A DNA stretch of 64,000 bases from Tolypeutes matacus (GCA_026826555.1 JAKSZT010004976.1:8283658-8347657), one strand, 5' to 3'. Counted from the first letter of the stretch, positions 1 through 11,774 are shown. Notes: generated from the sequence alone by a model not told the origin. Numbers and translations: made by a program.

Positions 1-343
1 TTTTATATTTATTGAGAGCTGCATTGTGCCCTAACATGTGGTCTATCCTGGAGAAAGAGCCATGGGCACTTGAGAAGAATGTATAACCTGCTGCGTTTGG
101 ATGCAGTGTTCTGTATATGTCTGTTAGGTCTAACTTGTTTATCATATTGTTCAAGTTCTCTGTTTCCTTGTTGATCTTCTGTCTAGTTGTTCTAGCTAAT
201 GATGTGAGAGGGGTGTTGAAGTCTCCGACGATTATTGTAGAAATGTCTATTTCTCCCTTCAGTTTTACCAGAGTTTGTCTCATGTATTTTGGGGCTTAGG
301 TATTTATGACTGTTATATCTTCCAGGTGGATTGTCCCTTTGTA

Positions 344-374
<31 letters not shown>

Positions 375-1000
375 TTTAAATTCATTTGCATTTTTTGCAT
401 ATCTTCTGTATCTCTTATAACTTATTTGCATTTAAAGTTTGTTTTGTGTGATATTAGTATAACTACCCCTGCTCTTTCATGGTTACTTTTTGTGTGGAGT
501 ATCTTTTTCCAACCTTTCACTTTAAGCTGGTTTGTATCCCTGGGTCTAAGGTGAGTTTCTTGTAAGCAGCATATAGATGGCTGATGTTTTTTATCCATTC
601 TGTCAGCCTGTATCTTTTGATTGGGGATTTTAATCCATTCACATTCAATGATATTACTGTAAATGCACTATTTACTTCCTCCATTTTATTCTTTGGTTTT
701 CATATGTCAAATCTTATTTTTGTCTGTCTTTTTACTCTTTTGGTTATCCTTCCTGCGCTTCTTTCTTCTATACTCTCCTCCAAGCCTGTCTCTTCTGTCT
801 TTTTCTTTCCGGTTCTAAGGCTCCTTTAATAGTTCCTGCAAAGGTGGATTGTTTTTCATAAACTCTCTTAGATTCTGTTTGTTTGTGAATATTTTATACT
901 CACCTTCATATTTGAATGACAGTTTTCCTGGATAACGAATTCTTGGCTGGCAATTTTTCTCTTTCAGTATCCTAATTGTATCATACCACTCTCTTCTTGC

Positions 1001-2154
1001 TTACATGGTTCCGGAAGAGAAATCTGCGCTAAGTCTTACTGGACGTCCCTTGTAGGTGATGGTTTGTTTCTCCCTTGCTGATCTGAGAATTTTCTCTTTA
1101 TCTTTGACATTTGACATTTTGAATAGTAAGTGTCTTGGAGTAGGTCTATTTGGATTTATTCTGATTGGGGTGCAGTGTGCTTCCTGGGCATGTAAGTTAA
1201 TTTCTTTCGTGAAAGTTGGGAAATTTTCAGCCATTATTTCCTCAAATACTCTTTCTGACCCCTTTCCCTTCTCTTCTTCTGGAACTCCCATGACACGTAT
1301 GTTGTTGTGTTTTGTGTTGTCATTCAACTCTCTGAGCCCCTGCTCAATTTTTTGCATTCTTTTCTCTCTCTGTTCTTTTCTCTCTTCAATTTTAGCTGTT
1401 CTGCTTTTGGTATCACTTATTCTTTCTTCTATCATTTCAGTTCTGCCTCAAATGTTTTTTGATCTCACCTATTGTATCTTTCATTTCCATGAGCTCTGTA
1501 ACTTTTCTCTTCAGGATTTCAGATTCTTCTTTGTGCTTACTCAATGTCTTTTTTTTTTTTTTAAGATTATTTATTTACTTTTTATCCATTTTAGCCACAC
1601 ACACACACACACACACACACACCCTGTTTTTGCATCCATTCTTTGGGCAATTCTCTGTGTCTGTTTCCTGCCCTCTCCTTTCATCCTTTTCCTCCTGTCT
1701 TCCCCGGGATTTGATTCTGGGAATCTCATATGTGGGAGAGAGGCCACCTGCGCCACTTCAGTTCCTGTTTTTTTGGCGCGTTTCATTTTGGCTCTCCCCT
1801 GTGTCTCTCTCCTGTTACATCATCATCTTGCTGCATGGTTTGGTGGGGTCTGGCATGCCCACATGCTGTCTGTATTTTTCTTTATTTTACCGGGAGGTCC
1901 TGGGGATTGAACCCATATCCCTCCATATGGGAGATGGATGCCCAGCCATTTGAGCCACATCCACCTCCCTCATTTATCTCTTTAACCATATTGTCTTTCA
2001 ACTCATTAATTTGATTTTGGAAATTTGTGCTTATCTCATTGATTAGATCTCTCAAATTCTGTATCTTTTCTTGGGCTTTGATATATTCCTTTTCTTGGGC
2101 AATGTCTTCTATTTTCTTAGTATGGCTTGTAATTTTTTGTTGATATCTAGGCAT
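1001..2154 (-). pseudogene. L1-A ORF1 (RNA-binding protein) remnant
   Basis: Minus-strand remains of L1 ORF1p, which coats L1 RNA as a coiled-coil trimer. The N-terminal piece (1882-2154, start MPRYQQKITSHTKK) is coiled-coil-like. The C-terminal piece (1001-1435) holds the RRM and C-terminal domain, with 'NIRVMGVPEEE' and 'RINPNRPTPRHLLFKM'. A SINE at 1549-1968 separates them and the frames do not join, so no functional protein is expected. Identification rests on the close match to the ORF1 of the copy at 60469-61375. Confidence 0.85.
1549..1968 (-). mobile_element. Dimeric tRNA-derived SINE inside L1-A ORF1
   Basis: Minus-strand SINE: T-run at the left (its 3' poly(A)) and tRNA-like head at the right (about 1885-1968, 'GAGCCACATCC' complement of the A-box region). 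A second tRNA-like unit lies near 1700-1770, so this is the dimeric form also seen at 32834, 44959 and 12715. An (AC)n run of about 13 units at 1597-1622 lies in its tail. It interrupts ORF1, whose sequence resumes on both sides. Confidence 0.85.
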
Positions 2155-3316
2155 CTGATTAGGATGTAGTTTACTCAGATGCTCAATTTCTTTCTCTTTT
2201 GTAGAGATTTAGTGGCAGGAGGCTGTGTGTTACCACTCTTTGATTCTGGGCTCAACCTGTATTGTTAGGATTGTCCTACTGATTGCTCAAAACTGGGCAC
2301 TGGTCCCAGTAATTGGTTGTAGAATCGCTTCCTTAGGCCTTGGGGAGGGAGGCTATAGAGGTGGGAAAAAAACAGTCCTACTTATTTTTAATTATCTTGC
2401 GTGCACTTCTTTGGTCTGCCAGCAGAAGTCACTTTTTGTCATCTCTCAATTCAATGCCTGGTTGGAGTGTATTTGTTGCAACACAGATCAGATCAATGTA
2501 ATAGAGCTTCCTGTCTAGAGACTAGAAGTCTTGTAATTCAAACTTTCTCTGAGACAGTTCTCCAGCCTTCTCTGGCAGCCCCCTCCCTTTTCCAGGGTTG
2601 GAAATATTTTCATGCCCCTCTGAGTCCTCAACAATTAGCCCCTGTTAGTAGAGGAGGGTATTGGGAGGGTTGTATATCTTTAGCCCCTTGCAGGCTCCAA
2701 GGCACACAATTGCACAGCCCCACCGAGCGTGCAAGGGCTCCTGGGACACAGCAGACCAAATTTATGAGTCAAAAGCTGCATCAACCTTAGGCTGTGTCCC
2801 TCTCTCTCCCCTTTCCTGGGGCATCCTCAACAATTAGTCCCAGCTAGAAGAGAGGGAGATTGCAAGGGTTGGATTTTTCCAGTCCTTCGCTGGCTCCCAG
2901 GGCTAACCACTGTGTGGTCCCATCTGGCCTGGAAGGGCTCGTGGGACACAGCAGACCAAATTTGTGGGTCAGAAGCTGAATCACCCTTAGGCTGTGTCCC
3001 TCTCTCTCCCCTTTCCTGGGGTGGTAGATCCCTGGAGCCCCTTTGTCTGTAGTTGCAGACCCAGAGGCCCAAGAATTCTAAAGTGTCTTTAGTGTGGGGG
3101 ATGGTGCTGGCAGCAGCAGTCACTGGTTTCAACTCACAGTTCTGTCATTGCGATTTCCTTCCTTTGTCCCTCTCTCTTCTGGACAGTGTCCAGCCTTCAC
3201 CTGGTGTCCTAAACCCTAGAAGATCTTTTACTGGGCTGTTTCAGCCTGTCCTCTAACTATTTTTCTGGAGGAGAAGAGAATCCCATGTTTTACTAGTCTG
3301 CCATCTTCCTGGAAGT

Positions 3317-3786
3317 TGATGACTATTCCCCCTTGTATTTTTGAGTTGTATACTATTATATGGATATACCACAATTTGTACACCCATTGACCTGTTGATG
3401 GCCACTTAAGTTGTTTCCTCCAAATATAAGCTGCTATGAACATTGATGTTCAGTCTTTGTGTGGAAATATGTTTTCAATTTTCTTGGGGAAATACCCAGA
3501 GTGGAATGGCTAGGGTCTTATGGCAGGTGTATACACATCTTTTCAAGAAACTACCAAACTTTTCCAAAGTGGTTGTCCCATTTTACATTGCCACAAACAG
3601 TGTATGATAATGCCTGTTGCCCCACGTCCTCTCCAATACTTGGTGTGGGCAGTCTTTAAATTTAGCTATTCTAGGGGATGTAAAGTAGTATCTCATTGTG
3701 GTTTTAATTTTGTTATGTGATGCTGAGATTCTTTTCTTGTGCTTAATTGCCATCCATATATCTTTTTGGTAAGTGTCCAGATCTTC

Positions 3787-3825
<39 letters not shown>

Positions 3826-4345
3826 GAGGCACTGGGAACCAAACCCAGGATCCTCCCATGTGGGAAGCAGGTGCTCAACTGCTTGAACCACATTTACTCC
3901 CCCCATTTTTATCCTTTAATTTATTTAGGGCATCTTTACTATCTCTAAGCATCATTTTGTAGTTTCCAGTGTACTGGTCTTGCACATACTTAGCCAAATT
4001 ATTGCTAAGAATTTAATATCTTTTGATTTGATGTTTTTCAGATTTCAAATTCTTACTGTTTGTTGACAGTATATAGAAATATAATTGCTTTCTGTATATT
4101 AATTTGATACCAGGCAACCCTGATAAAATCACCTATTAGTCCCAGTAGCTTTTTCTTTTACTGATTATGTAGGATTTTCTGCATGAACAATCTTGTCATC
4201 TGTGAATAAAAACTATTTTAGTCCTTCTTTTCCAATATGGATGAATTTTATTTCTTTTTCTTGCCTTATTGTACTAGCTTAGGACTTCAGTACAGTGTGT
4301 AATAGGAGAACAGACATCCTTGCCTTGCTTTTAATCTTAGAGGTT
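3317..4345 (-). mobile_element. Ancient L1 ORF2/3' fragment
   Basis: Minus-strand, strongly diverged L1 ORF2 C-terminal sequence. It contains the usual plus-strand readings of the L1 3' half, such as 'TGATGGCCACTTAAGTTG', 'CAACAGTGTATGATAATGCC' and 'CTCATTGTGGTTTTAATTTTG', and is interrupted by a SINE at 3787-3902. Much older than the L1 at 1-3316, judging by divergence. Confidence 0.8.
3787..3902 (-). mobile_element. tRNA-derived SINE (single head)
   Basis: Minus-strand short SINE: a run of more than 30 T (its poly(A)) followed by the complement of a tRNA-like head, 'AGGAGGCACTGGGAACC' through 'CTTGAACCACATTTACTCC'. Inserted in the ancient L1. Confidence 0.85.
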
Positions 4346-5246
4346 GGCACCACCCCTTAAGATTATCATACCTGTATCATCAGGTTGCCAGGAATATGAA
4401 AGAGGATGTACATGAATGGCATTGCACATAGTAAGAACTCTATAAATTTCATCTAAAACAAAAGCTATACATACAAATCATGAGAAGTACATAATACTCA
4501 CTTGGAGCAATGAGCAGTGACACAAATTGATGCCCTCAAATAGCACACTGACCTGAATATCGGATGAGATGTTCCTTAAATATGCTGTTTTAGATGTGCA
4601 ACTCACCTTTTTTAGTGACTGTGGCATGTGAGCTCTTGAAGACATTCTTCAATCTTATTGAAATAAACTCAAGAAATAGAGATGAGGAATAAGATTATTA
4701 AAGGGAAAAGGCATGAGGAAAGTTTGTAAAAGTGGACATGAAGATGAAGCCACAATCTCTTTAAACCAGTATGTTTTGTTTCTTTAGAGAGCAAGTTCAG
4801 AAGGGCTTTATAAGCAAAAGCAAATTTTAGAAAGATGCTTCCAAAGGATGCTGCAAAACAGTTGTGTGTACATTCCATTTGTTTCTCTTTCCATTCAGCA
4901 TATTACTAAGCATCCTACATGTGGGAATAAGTACTATAAACAAAATAGACCTTATCTGTGACAGTTATTGCTGTTTGCCAACCCAAGGCAGGCACCTGGC
5001 TATTTTCTCACTTGCCCATCAAATATGTTTGTACCTGCTGCATTGAATAAGCATAACTTGAAATGCAACTTTATACTTTGTTTCCCACTGCCACTGAGGG
5101 ATAACCTTTCCTTGCCCATAGATGAAGACAGGGGCAGGCCCTGCCTTTCTGTTCACTCTTGTGTCACAGAGAGTAGAACAGCCATTTTTCAGCCACAATC
5201 ACATTCTAAGTTCTAAAAATGGAATGTCCTGTTCCCAAGAATAGCG
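4346..5246. other. Intergenic stretch with MIR-like relic
   Basis: No gene recognised. About 4370-4450 resembles a MIR tail ('TTGCACATAGTAAGAACTCTATAAAT'). 4890-4960 resembles the common 'agcatcctacatgtg...' part of old SINE/LINE relics. The rest shows no structure I can name. Confidence 0.5.
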
Positions 5247-5257
5247 AAAACAATCTT

Positions 5258-5452
5258 TTATTTATTTATTTATTTTTAAAGATTTTATTTATTTATTCAT
5301 TTATCCCCCCCCCTTGCTGCTTGTGCTCGCTGGGTCAGCTAACCACGCCGTGCGGGCGGGCTTGCCTTCACCAGGAGGCCCGGGGAACCGAACCCGGGGC
5401 CTCCCATATGGTAAACGGGAGCCCTACTGATTGAGCCACAGCCGCTTCCCAT
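5258..5452 (-). mobile_element. tRNA-derived SINE, long-body type A
   Basis: Minus-strand member of the commonest young SINE here. The complement reads head 'GGGAAGCGGCTGTGGCTCA', B-box 'GGTTCGGTTCC', a body of about 100 bp and a tail (AAAT)n-AATCTTTAAA. Flanked by an 11-bp duplication AAAACAATCTT (5247-5257 and 5453-5463). Confidence 0.93.
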
Positions 5453-5463
5453 AAAACAATCTT

Positions 5464-6652
5464 GAAAAAGGACAGAGTGCTATACAGGACTTACTGTAGC
5501 TAACTAAAGATTCACTATATAGCTACAAAAATCAAGAGTATGGCAGTGAATGGTAATATATAGATAAAAATTGAATACAATGGAGAGTCCAGGAATATAC
5601 TCACACATAAACCATGAAATTATTTTGTCACAGTGCCAAGGTAATTCAATGGGAAAAGGAAAATCTCCTCAACATATGTTTCTGAGACAACTGGATAGCC
5701 CTATGTTAAAAGAACCCTGACTCCCACCTCACACCATAGACCTAAATGTATTCACACAGGAGAATATCTTCATGACCTTGGTGTACTCAAAGATTTCTTA
5801 GAGAAGACAGAAAACACAGACTGTAAAGGGAAAAATCAATAATTGAACTTCATCAAAATTAAAATTTTCTGCTCATCAAAAACCCGTTCCAGAGAAACAG
5901 ACAGAGAATCCATAGACTGGGAGAAAACATCTTCAGCATATATTTCTGACAAGGAGTTGTATCCAGAACAGGTATAGAATTCCAGTAATGAAAAGACAAA
6001 ATAAACAGGTAAATGATATGAACAGACACTTTACAAAATACCAATAAACAACTGAAAAATCATCAACATAATTTGTCATCAAGGAAAGAAAAATTAAAAC
6101 CATATTCAGAGGACAGCATTACCCTACTTCCAAAGCCATTTAAAGACCTCACAAGAAAAGAAAGTTACAGACCAAATCCCTTATGAATATAAATGTAAAA
6201 ATCCTCAACAAAACCAAATTCAACAGTACATTAAAAGAATTATACACCATGACCAATGGGATTCATCCCAGGAATGCAAGGGTGGGTCAACATAAAGTCA
6301 ATCAATATAATATACCACACTAATAGAATGAAGGAAAAACAACAACATGGCCATCTCAATTGATGCATAAAAGGCATTTGACAAAACCCAGCACCCTTTC
6401 TTGATAGAAACACACAGAAAAAACTAGAAATAGAAGGGAACTTCATCAACCTGATAAAGGGCATATATAAAATACCCACAACTAACATCACGCTCAGTGA
6501 TGATAGTCTGAAAGCTTTTAACCTAGGATACAGAACAAAACAAAGATTCCCACTTCTATCATTGCAATTCACTGCCATTGTACTGGAAGTTTTAGCCAGA
6601 ACAATTAGGCAAGAAAAAGAAATCTTTAAAAAAAAACATCTAAATTAGAAAG
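5464..6652 (+). mobile_element. L1 ORF2 fragment, plus strand (L1-C, left part)
   Basis: Plus-strand L1 ORF2 sequence. 5464-6110 is more diverged, C-terminal-like material; 6111-6652 is reverse-transcriptase-domain sequence, including 'ATTCATCCCAGGAATGCAAG' and 'AGAACAATTAGGCAAGAAAAAGAAAT'. The RT region continues after the LTR at 7164. The order (C-terminal-like before RT) suggests two L1 fragments side by side. Confidence 0.8.
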
Positions 6653-7163
6653 TGTATTAGTCAGCCAAAGGGGTGCTAATGTGAAATACCAAAAATGGGT
6701 TGGTTTTTATAAAGGGTATTTATTTGGGGTAGAAGTCCACAGATACCAGGCCATAAAGCATTAAGTTTCTTCTCTCACCACAGTCCATTGCCACGTGTTA
6801 GAGCAAGACAGCTGCCAGCGTTTGCCAGGGTTCAGGCTTCTGGGGTTCCTCTCTTCCTGAGGCTCCATTTCTCTCCGGGCTTAGCTCCTGTTTCCTCCAC
6901 AAGGTCAGCTGTAGATGATCAGGTGAATGGCTTGCTTCTCTTCTCCTGGGGCCTTCTTTCCAACATAAAAACTGCTTCTCAAAAGACTGCTACTCAAAAC
7001 TGTTCTTCCCGTGCCTTTTATATTTGATTCCCCACCCACCAAGGGGTGGGGCTCAATGCCCTAATCATAACCTAATCATGCCCAGATTAACAGATCAGTT
7101 TACAAGCATGATCCACTTATATTTTTGGAATTCATAATTAAATCAAATTGGCTAACGGTTATA
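6653..7163 (-). mobile_element. Solo LTR, MaLR-like, minus strand
   Basis: Complement of the LTR family seen intact at 53850-54427. It begins TGTATTAGTCAGCC, the complement of GGCTGACTAATACA, and contains the complement of the polyadenylation-signal region. It splits L1-C: 'TTAGAAAG' before and 'ATAGAAAGGAAGAAGT' after give a 5-bp duplication GAAAG (6648-6652 and 7164-7168). This duplication size fits ERVL-MaLR-type insertion, though the family name is inferred. Confidence 0.75.
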
Positions 7164-8184
7164 GAAAGGAAGAAGTAAAACTATATCTATTAGCAGATAA
7201 CATGAGCCTCTATATAGAAAATCCCAAAGAGTCCATAAGAAAGCTACTAGAGCTAATAGATGAATTCAGTAAAGTTGTGGGGTACAAGATCAACACTCAA
7301 AAATCAGTTGCAACCTCACACCCAAAGCACGTGCAACAAAAGAAAAAGTAGATAAATGGGACCTCCTCAAAATTAAACACTTTTGCACCTCACAGGACTT
7401 TGTCAGAAGGGTGAAAAGGCAGCCAACTCAATGGGAAAAAATATTTGGAAATCACATATCTGATAAGGGTTTAATATCCAGGATATATAAAGAGATGTTA
7501 CAACTCAACAATAAAAAGACAAATGACCCAATTAAAAAATGGGCCAAATACTTGAATAGACATTTCTCTGAAGAAGAAATACAAATGGCAAAATAACACA
7601 TGAAGAAATGCTCAACATCACTCATGATTAGGGAAATGCAAATCAAAACTACAATGAGATATCATTTCACACCTATCAGAATGGCCACTATGAAAAAGAC
7701 AGAGAACTACAAGTGTTGGAGAGGATGTGGAGAGATAGGAACACTTCTTCACTGTTGGTTGGAATGCAGGATGGTACAACCACTGTGGAGGACTGTTTGG
7801 CAGTTCCTAAAGAAGTTGAATATAGACTTGCCATGTGACCCTACTATACCACTACTGGGTATATACCCAGAAGAACTGAGAGCAGTGACATGAACAGACA
7901 TCTGCACACTAATGTTCATATCCACATTATTCACCATTGCCAAAAGTTGGAAACTACCCAGATGAATGGATAAACCAACCGTGCTCTATTCACACGATGG
8001 AATATTATGCAGCTGTAAGAAGAAATGAAGTCATAAAGCATATGGCAACATGGATGAACCTGGAGGACATTATGTTGAGTGAAGCAACCCAGACACAAAA
8101 GGACAAATACTGTATGAATGCATTACTCTAAACCACATATATTGTGTAATATTTTGTTTGATAAAAAAAAAAAAAAAAAAAAAA
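7164..8184 (+). mobile_element. L1-C, right part with internal deletion and 3' end
   Basis: Continuation of L1-C after the LTR. 7164-7310 is RT sequence past the catalytic motif, which reads LADN here instead of the usual FADD. Near 7312 it jumps to the ORF2 C-terminus ('CCCAAAGCACGTGCAAC', 7321 on) with about 1 kb missing. The C-terminal zinc-finger-like region follows (Cys/His in '[18 protein letters not shown]', about 7710-7770). It ends in a poly(A) at about 8162-8184. Confidence 0.85.
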
Positions 8185-8690
8185 AGCTAGAAAAGCAGCA
8201 CAGTAATTAAAACGGTACACTAAAAATATTTGTTTAACACAAAATAAGATAGTAAATGAGGAACAGGAACAAGAAAACACATGAGACATAGAAAACAAAG
8301 AGAAAGATGAAGAGTAGAAATACAAACTATCCAAAATGAAACAGAGGGAAAAAAAGACAACAAAAAGGGACAGAGCATCAATTAGTTGTGGAATGAATTT
8401 GAACAGACTAATAGATGTCTAATTGGAGTCTCTGAAGGGAAGGGAAGATAGAGGGATCATAAAAAACTTACCAAACCCCAAACCCAAGAAATATAAAGAC
8501 AACTACACCAAGGCACAAAATCATCAAATTGCTTAAAGCACAATACCTTTAATGATCTCCTCTTGGAATCCTAACATCAGTTCCACCATATTCTATTCAT
8601 TTGAAGAAACTCAAAGTCCAGCCCAGAGTCAAGGTGAGGAGCATAAGGCTCCATCATGAAAGGAGGAGAACCAAAGTATTTGTGGATGTA
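8185..8690 (+). repeat. A-rich degraded L1-like sequence
   Basis: A-rich sequence with ORF1-like wording ('GAAGAGTAGAAATAC', 'AATTGGAGTCTCTGAAG'), probably a very old plus-strand L1 ORF1 region. Too decayed for a firm call. Confidence 0.45.
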
Positions 8691-9690
8691 TTTAATAACT
8701 ACCACAATTTCTAATGTTGTTGGATTTGGTTTGCTAGTTTGTTAAGGATTTTTTTCCTGTGTCCATGAGGATACTGGTGTGTATTTTTTTCTTGTGTTGT
8801 CTTTATTTGGCTTTTGTAGTGGTAATGATGGCCTCAAAAAATGAGTTGAGAGGGTTTCTCTCCTTTATTTTTGAAGAATTTGTGTAGGAATGTATTATCC
8901 TACTCATTTTTATTAAGTGTTTGATAGAATTCACCAGTGATGTCATCTGGGCTTTTCTTTATGGGAAGACTTAAAATTACTAATACAATGTTTTTACTTG
9001 ATATTGATCTACTCAGATTATATATTTCTTCATGATTCAGTTTTTAGTAATTTGTGCCTTTCTAGAAATTTGTTTAATCTAAATTGTCTAATTTGTTGGC
9101 ATAAATATGTTAATATTTCTTTATAATAATTTTTATTTCTGTAGTGTATGTTTCCTCTTTCATCCTGCTTTGGGGAATTTATGACTTTGCTCTATTTTTG
9201 GGTCAGTATAGCTAAACATTTATTAACTTTGTTGATCTTTTCAAAGAGCCAGCTTTTTGTCTTTAATTGACTTCTCTATTGCTTTTCTGTTTTCTACTTC
9301 ATTGATTTCCCCCTATGATTTCCCCCCCCCTATGATTTTTACTATAGCCTTACTTCTACTTATTGAGAATTTGATTTGCTCTTCTTTTTCTAGCTTCCTG
9401 GAATGAAAACTTAGGTAATTTATTTTTGAGACATTCTCTTCTAATGTAAGCATTTAATGCTATAGACTTTCCTCTAAGAACTGTTTTAGCTGCATTCCTT
9501 AAATTTTGAAATGTCATGTTTTAATTTTCATTCGGTTAAAGATATATTCTTATTTCCTTTATGAGTTCTTCTTTGATCCATGGGTTATTTAGAAGTGTAT
9601 TATTTAATTTCCAAACATTTGGTATCTCTTTCTGTTGATGGTTTCTACTCCATTGTGTTTGGAACAAGTGATTTTGCTCTGATAATTTAC
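8690..9690 (-). mobile_element. Ancient L1 ORF2 fragment
   Basis: Minus-strand, heavily diverged L1 ORF2 (RT to endonuclease linker). Plus-strand readings such as 'AGAATTCACCAGTGATGTCATCTGGGC', 'CAAAGAGCCAGCTTTTTG' and 'GATCCATGGGTTATTTAGAAGTGT' correspond to the segments at 58860, 59200 and 59515 of the younger L1. Confidence 0.8.
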
Positions 9691-9705
9691 TAGTATATAA
9701 TAATG

Positions 9706-9872
9706 GAAGTAAGTTGGTGCTTTGAAAATTTTAATGTGCATATGAATCACCTGGCCATTTTGTTAAAATGCAGATTCTCATTCAGCAAATCTATGTGGGT
9801 CCTGAGATTCTGCATTGCTAACATACTCCCAGCTATTGCTGATCCACTGACCATACTCTGAATAGCAAGATT
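9706..9872 (+). mobile_element. MER5A-like DNA transposon relic
   Basis: Short non-autonomous hAT-type relic: 'ATGTGCATATGAATCACCTGG', 'TTGTTAAAATGCAGATTCTCATTCAG' and 'GATTCTGCATTGCTAACA' match the MER5A pattern as I remember it. No coding capacity. A sister copy lies at 62664. Confidence 0.7.
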
Positions 9873-9903
9873 TAAATGATAATTTTCAAGATACTGAGTA
9901 TTT

Positions 9904-10411
9904 CTAAGCCCTCTCTCAACCAGAAGCACAGTGGGCATCACCATCCCAAAATCCTCAAATTTACGAATGAACAAACATAAAGGGGGAATGCAACTATGGA
10001 CTAAAGTAGACTTGCTATTATTCTAGTAATGGAAGAAGTTGTAACACTGATATAAAGACAGTGGTCACCAGAGGTTCTGAGTGGAGGGAGAGGAAAGAAT
10101 AGGTGTAACATGGGGCATCATTGGGACATTGGAATTGTTCTGCAATGACAGATACAATCCATTATTCATTTTGTCACAATTTATAAAATTGTGCGGTACA
10201 AAGTGTGAACCATAATGTAAACTACAGACCATGGTTAGTGGCAGTGCTTCAATATATGTTAGTTGATTGTAACAAATCTACATGGGGAAAAGTGTGGGAG
10301 GGGGATGGAGTAAGATATATGTGAATCTCCTATATTTTCGATACAACATTTGTGTAATCTAAAGCTTCTTTAAAAATAAAATAAAAAATCAATTGGCAAA
10401 AAAAAAAAAAA
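9904..10411 (+). mobile_element. L1 3' UTR insertion with poly(A), plus strand
   Basis: 5'-truncated xenarthran-type L1 3' end, ending 'GTGAATCTCCTATATTTTCGATAC ... TTTGTGTAATCTAAAGC' and a poly(A). Flanked by a perfect duplication AAGATACTGAGTATTT (9888-9903 and 10412-10427). The same 3' UTR occurs in plus orientation at 31771 and in minus orientation at 42354 and 45625. Confidence 0.88.
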
Positions 10412-10591
10412 AGATACTGAGTATTTAAATTCTTTATTCCATTTATCTTATAATTTATCATTTTTATTAATTATTCCTAGAAGTAAAGGTATATATATTA
10501 TTATTGGGGGCTTTACAACTTTTAGAGAGCTTTTTAAAAACTTTATCCTGATAATTTTTCTGAAGAGTGCTGTCAAGGAAGGAAAGCAGGG

Positions 10592-10689
10592 GGTCGGATG
10601 TGGCTCAACTGGTTGGGCGTCTGTCTCCCATATGGAGGGACCCAGGTTCGATCCCCAGGACCTCCCGGTAAAAAAAAAAAAAAAAAAAA
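10592..10689 (+). mobile_element. tRNA-derived SINE (single head, short)
   Basis: Plus-strand head 'GGTCGGATGTGGCTCAACTGG' with B-box 'GGTTCGATCCC' and poly(A). Flanked by a 17-bp duplication AAGGAAGGAAAGCAGGG (10575-10591 and 10690-10706), which lies within the 3' LTR. Confidence 0.92.
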
Positions 10690-10826
10690 AAGGAAGGAAA
10701 GCAGGGTAATCACTAATCAATTAAGTGGGTTTATTGAAAGAAAAATTGCTCCTAGAGGGAGACCTTAACCCTAGGTAAAAGTCTCAAATGGTTGGTAAGT
10801 TACATTGGGTTATAAAGACACTTAGG

Positions 10827-11017
10827 GTGGGTTCCGTGTAATATTTTGGGTATCTAAGCACCTCTTAAAATATATTTATATATATACATAAATAACATTT
10901 TTGTAAGCAAATGCACATATACGCATATATATTTATATATTATTTTGCAAATGTTGGTATGTATTGTGAAAATTTTGATTTTTACCCACAATTAAAAATA
11001 AATAAATAAATAAAGGT
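10827..11017 (+). mobile_element. Unidentified tailed insertion in the 3' LTR
   Basis: A segment of about 190 bp absent from the other LTR, bounded by the 7-bp repeat ACTTAGG (10820-10826 and 11018-11024). It is AT-rich, with TATATA runs and a terminal (AAAT)n tail, so it behaves like a retroposed element. I do not recognise the family; no tRNA-like head is visible. Confidence 0.65.
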
Positions 11018-11544
11018 ACTTAGGAGATTTCTAAAGGGTAAGTTATAATAATTGGTTGACATTTAGGTTTCTTATTACAAAGGAGGGTTTTACAAAGCAG
11101 GGAAAGATCGTAGATTGATTATTATAACCTAATTGTCTCTTTGTGATTGATTATCTCTGCTGGACCAAAACCAGCTTATTTCCAGTTGTTGCTTAAGCTG
11201 CAGCTTTTGCAGGTTATGCTCCCTTTTCTTGGAAAGCCCATTTTTATTTTTAACTTTAGGAAAGTTACAGTCACTTTTCAGAAAGGGGGTCATGCCTGGC
11301 AATGCCCATGCAGGCAACCATTTCATTTTACTTAATCGTTCCCCATTTCACTCATTTTTCCAATGATTTTTTTGGGAACTTGGCTAAAGCACTGTAGTCA
11401 CCACCATCAGTTTCTCTTTTAGTTGGATTCAGTGTTGATCAGTCATAATGGACTCAGACTGTTGATTTTCTTTTTTCTTTTCTCTTTTTCACACTGGTTT
11501 CTTTTCTTGTATGTTGGGTAGCTGTTTAATTACACATAAGACTC

Positions 11545-11774
11545 TTAAGAGAGAGGATGTAGATCAAGTGGTTGAGTGCATGCTTCTCATGTGCCAGATT
11601 CCGGGTTCATTCCCTGGTACCTCCTAAAAACTAACAAACAAGTGAAAAAGGCACCTCTCATTGGGAAGCACACGTGGCTCAGTGGTTGAGCACCTGTTTC
11701 CCAAGTATGAGAACCTGGGTTTAATCCCTGGTATCTCCTTAAAACAAACACAGAAACAAAACAAAACAAAAAAC
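11545..11774 (+). mobile_element. Dimeric tRNA-derived SINE
   Basis: Two tRNA-like heads in tandem (about 11551-11630 and 11660-11745), each with A- and B-box-like segments ('GGTTCATTCCC', 'GGTTTAATCCC'), separated by an A-rich linker and ending in (AAAAC)n. Duplication AAGACTC at 11538-11544 and 11775-11781. Confidence 0.85.

Larger units (their letters stand above)
1..3316 (-). mobile_element. LINE-1, 5' part of a minus-strand copy (L1-A)
   Basis: Non-LTR retrotransposon read on the minus strand. From high to low coordinate it holds a 5' UTR of about 1.16 kb (to about 2160), ORF1 (about 2154 down to 1001) and the start of ORF2, the endonuclease region (about 900 down to 1). The ORF2 remainder and 3' end lie left of the window. 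It aligns by eye along its whole length with the L1 at 57179-62481; for example, the 5' ends share the 'CTAGTcTGCCATCTTCC' motif. A SINE interrupts ORF1 at 1549-1968, and both ORFs carry stops or shifts, so the copy is inactive. Its 5' end abuts an older L1 at 3317. Confidence 0.9.
10561..11345 (-). repeat. 3' LTR of the provirus (interrupted)
   Basis: Matches 22976-23410 in blocks: 'AAGTgGGTTTATTGAAAG', 'AATGGTTgGTAAGtTACATTGGgTTATAAAGA', 'CAGCTTATTTCCAGTTGTTGC', 'CATTTCATTTTACTTA'. Interrupted by a SINE (10592-10689) and an unidentified tailed insertion (10827-11017). The left end is uncertain within about 20 bp. Confidence 0.8.

Noticed and set aside
1056..1910. A 284-codon open frame on the plus strand
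   Set aside because: It is the antisense of L1 ORF1 plus SINE, with an (AC)n run coding for HTHTHT; no independent support.
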